Shown: piece after piece, positions 6,173 through 6,246 of the stretch
Position numbering within the stretch: position 1 is the first letter of the stretch
Layout of the letters: the number at the start of each line of letters is the position of its first letter
Origin: Chitinophagaceae bacterium
GTDB taxonomy: Bacteria; Bacteroidota; Bacteroidia; Chitinophagales; Chitinophagaceae
Direction of reading: 5' to 3'
Assembly: GCA_021323155.1 (NCBI GenBank)
Contig: JAJTCI010000151.1
Span: forward strand, 1-6,246
DNA: 6,246 bases
The notes under the pieces: generated by a model
The model's input: only the letters and a program-made list of their open reading frames with translations
What the model was told of the DNA's origin: nothing
The model's database searches: none
Position numbers and translations under genes: made by a program

Positions 6173-6246
6173 GCCGTAGTTCGACATCTCGAAATAGCTC
6201 GTATTATTCTTCCATACCAGGTTGATAAAACTACCCGGCGCGAACT
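5804..6246 (-). CDS. C-terminal end of a DUF5916-like protein (partial, with run-on tail)
   Basis: The minus-strand frame is open from the right edge and reads FAPGSFINLVWKNN at its start, then FKNFDTTLEAPQNNNFSVK and IIYFLDYLELKKK. This pattern (APGS followed by a WKN strand, then NxFSVKIxYxLDY near the end) resembles the C-terminal beta-strand region of DUF5916 proteins, a family of large, probably surface or outer-membrane, Bacteroidota proteins that often carry a family-9-like carbohydrate-binding domain at the N-terminus. Recognition is from memory of the family style and only about 65 residues support it. After LKKKLGRF (down to about 6044) the frame continues to a TGA at 5804 through about 80 residues that are antisense to the Alg13-like gene and look non-native. 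The expected end is near 6040; one extra base there creates a TAA after LGRFK. The gene start lies outside the window. Confidence 0.55.
   Translation of the reverse strand, partial: FAPGSFINLVWKNNTSYFEMSNYGSPHRDSYFKNFDTTLEAPQNNNFSVKIIYFLDYLELKKKLGRFNKGTNGVEQLCRGKLRHLCHHWQFTPEICVHFLFQLLLIVSHLQACGFFQHTAGGQLVVIAGFFEFTQAGENDQWFFKL

Noticed and set aside
1..6246. tRNA, rRNA, CRISPR array, insertion sequence or attachment site
   Set aside because: No cloverleaf-like sequence, regular repeat-spacer pattern, transposase motif or terminal inverted repeat was recognised by eye on either strand.

Overview
The window looks like chromosomal DNA from a member of the Bacteroidota, most likely a Chitinophagaceae-type soil or freshwater bacterium. 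The reasons are: a membrane-anchored MtfA-like (M90) peptidase beside a penicillin-acylase family protein, a C-terminus resembling the DUF5916 family typical of this phylum, and promoter candidates that fit the Bacteroidota form (TTTG around -33, TAnnTTTG around -7) rather than sigma70. Genus is an inference from protein style only.

Left part, minus strand (1-2377). A penicillin acylase (Ntn-hydrolase) begins at 1453 and runs off the left edge; its autoprocessing Ser is visible but the C-terminal part is outside. Upstream of it, in the same direction and 99 bp away, is a zinc peptidase of the MtfA/M90 type with an N-terminal membrane anchor. Nearly all plus-strand open frames in 1-2377 are shadows of these two genes.

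Divergent control region (about 2378-2594). It holds a candidate promoter for each direction and a pair of 13-bp near-identical direct repeats exactly 32 bp apart, the second lying in the spacer of the rightward promoter candidate.

Right part, plus strand (2595-6172). The main item is an 821-residue single-frame fusion: residues 1 to about 395 are an SDR enzyme that reads like UDP-sulfoquinovose synthase (SQD1/SqdB), and residues from about 411 to 795 are a class V (cysteine desulfurase / isopenicillin N epimerase-like) PLP enzyme with its Lys, Asp, Gln and carboxylate-binding Arg intact. It is followed after 69 bp by a split GT-B glycosyltransferase: an Alg14/PssD-like subunit and, through a 4-bp ATGA overlap, an Alg13/PssE-like subunit. 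The layout suggests a compact cassette in which the fusion makes an unusual, perhaps sulfonated, nucleotide sugar and the two-part transferase passes it to a membrane acceptor. The most interesting hypothesis is that the PLP domain releases sulfite (or another sulfur species) from an amino acid for direct use by the SQD1-like domain.

Right edge. The Alg13-like gene converges on the C-terminus of a minus-strand DUF5916-like protein. Both reading frames run on into each other for 369 bp. One additional base near 6043 would restore a stop to both genes at the expected family ends, so this looks like a one-base deletion or a sequence error.
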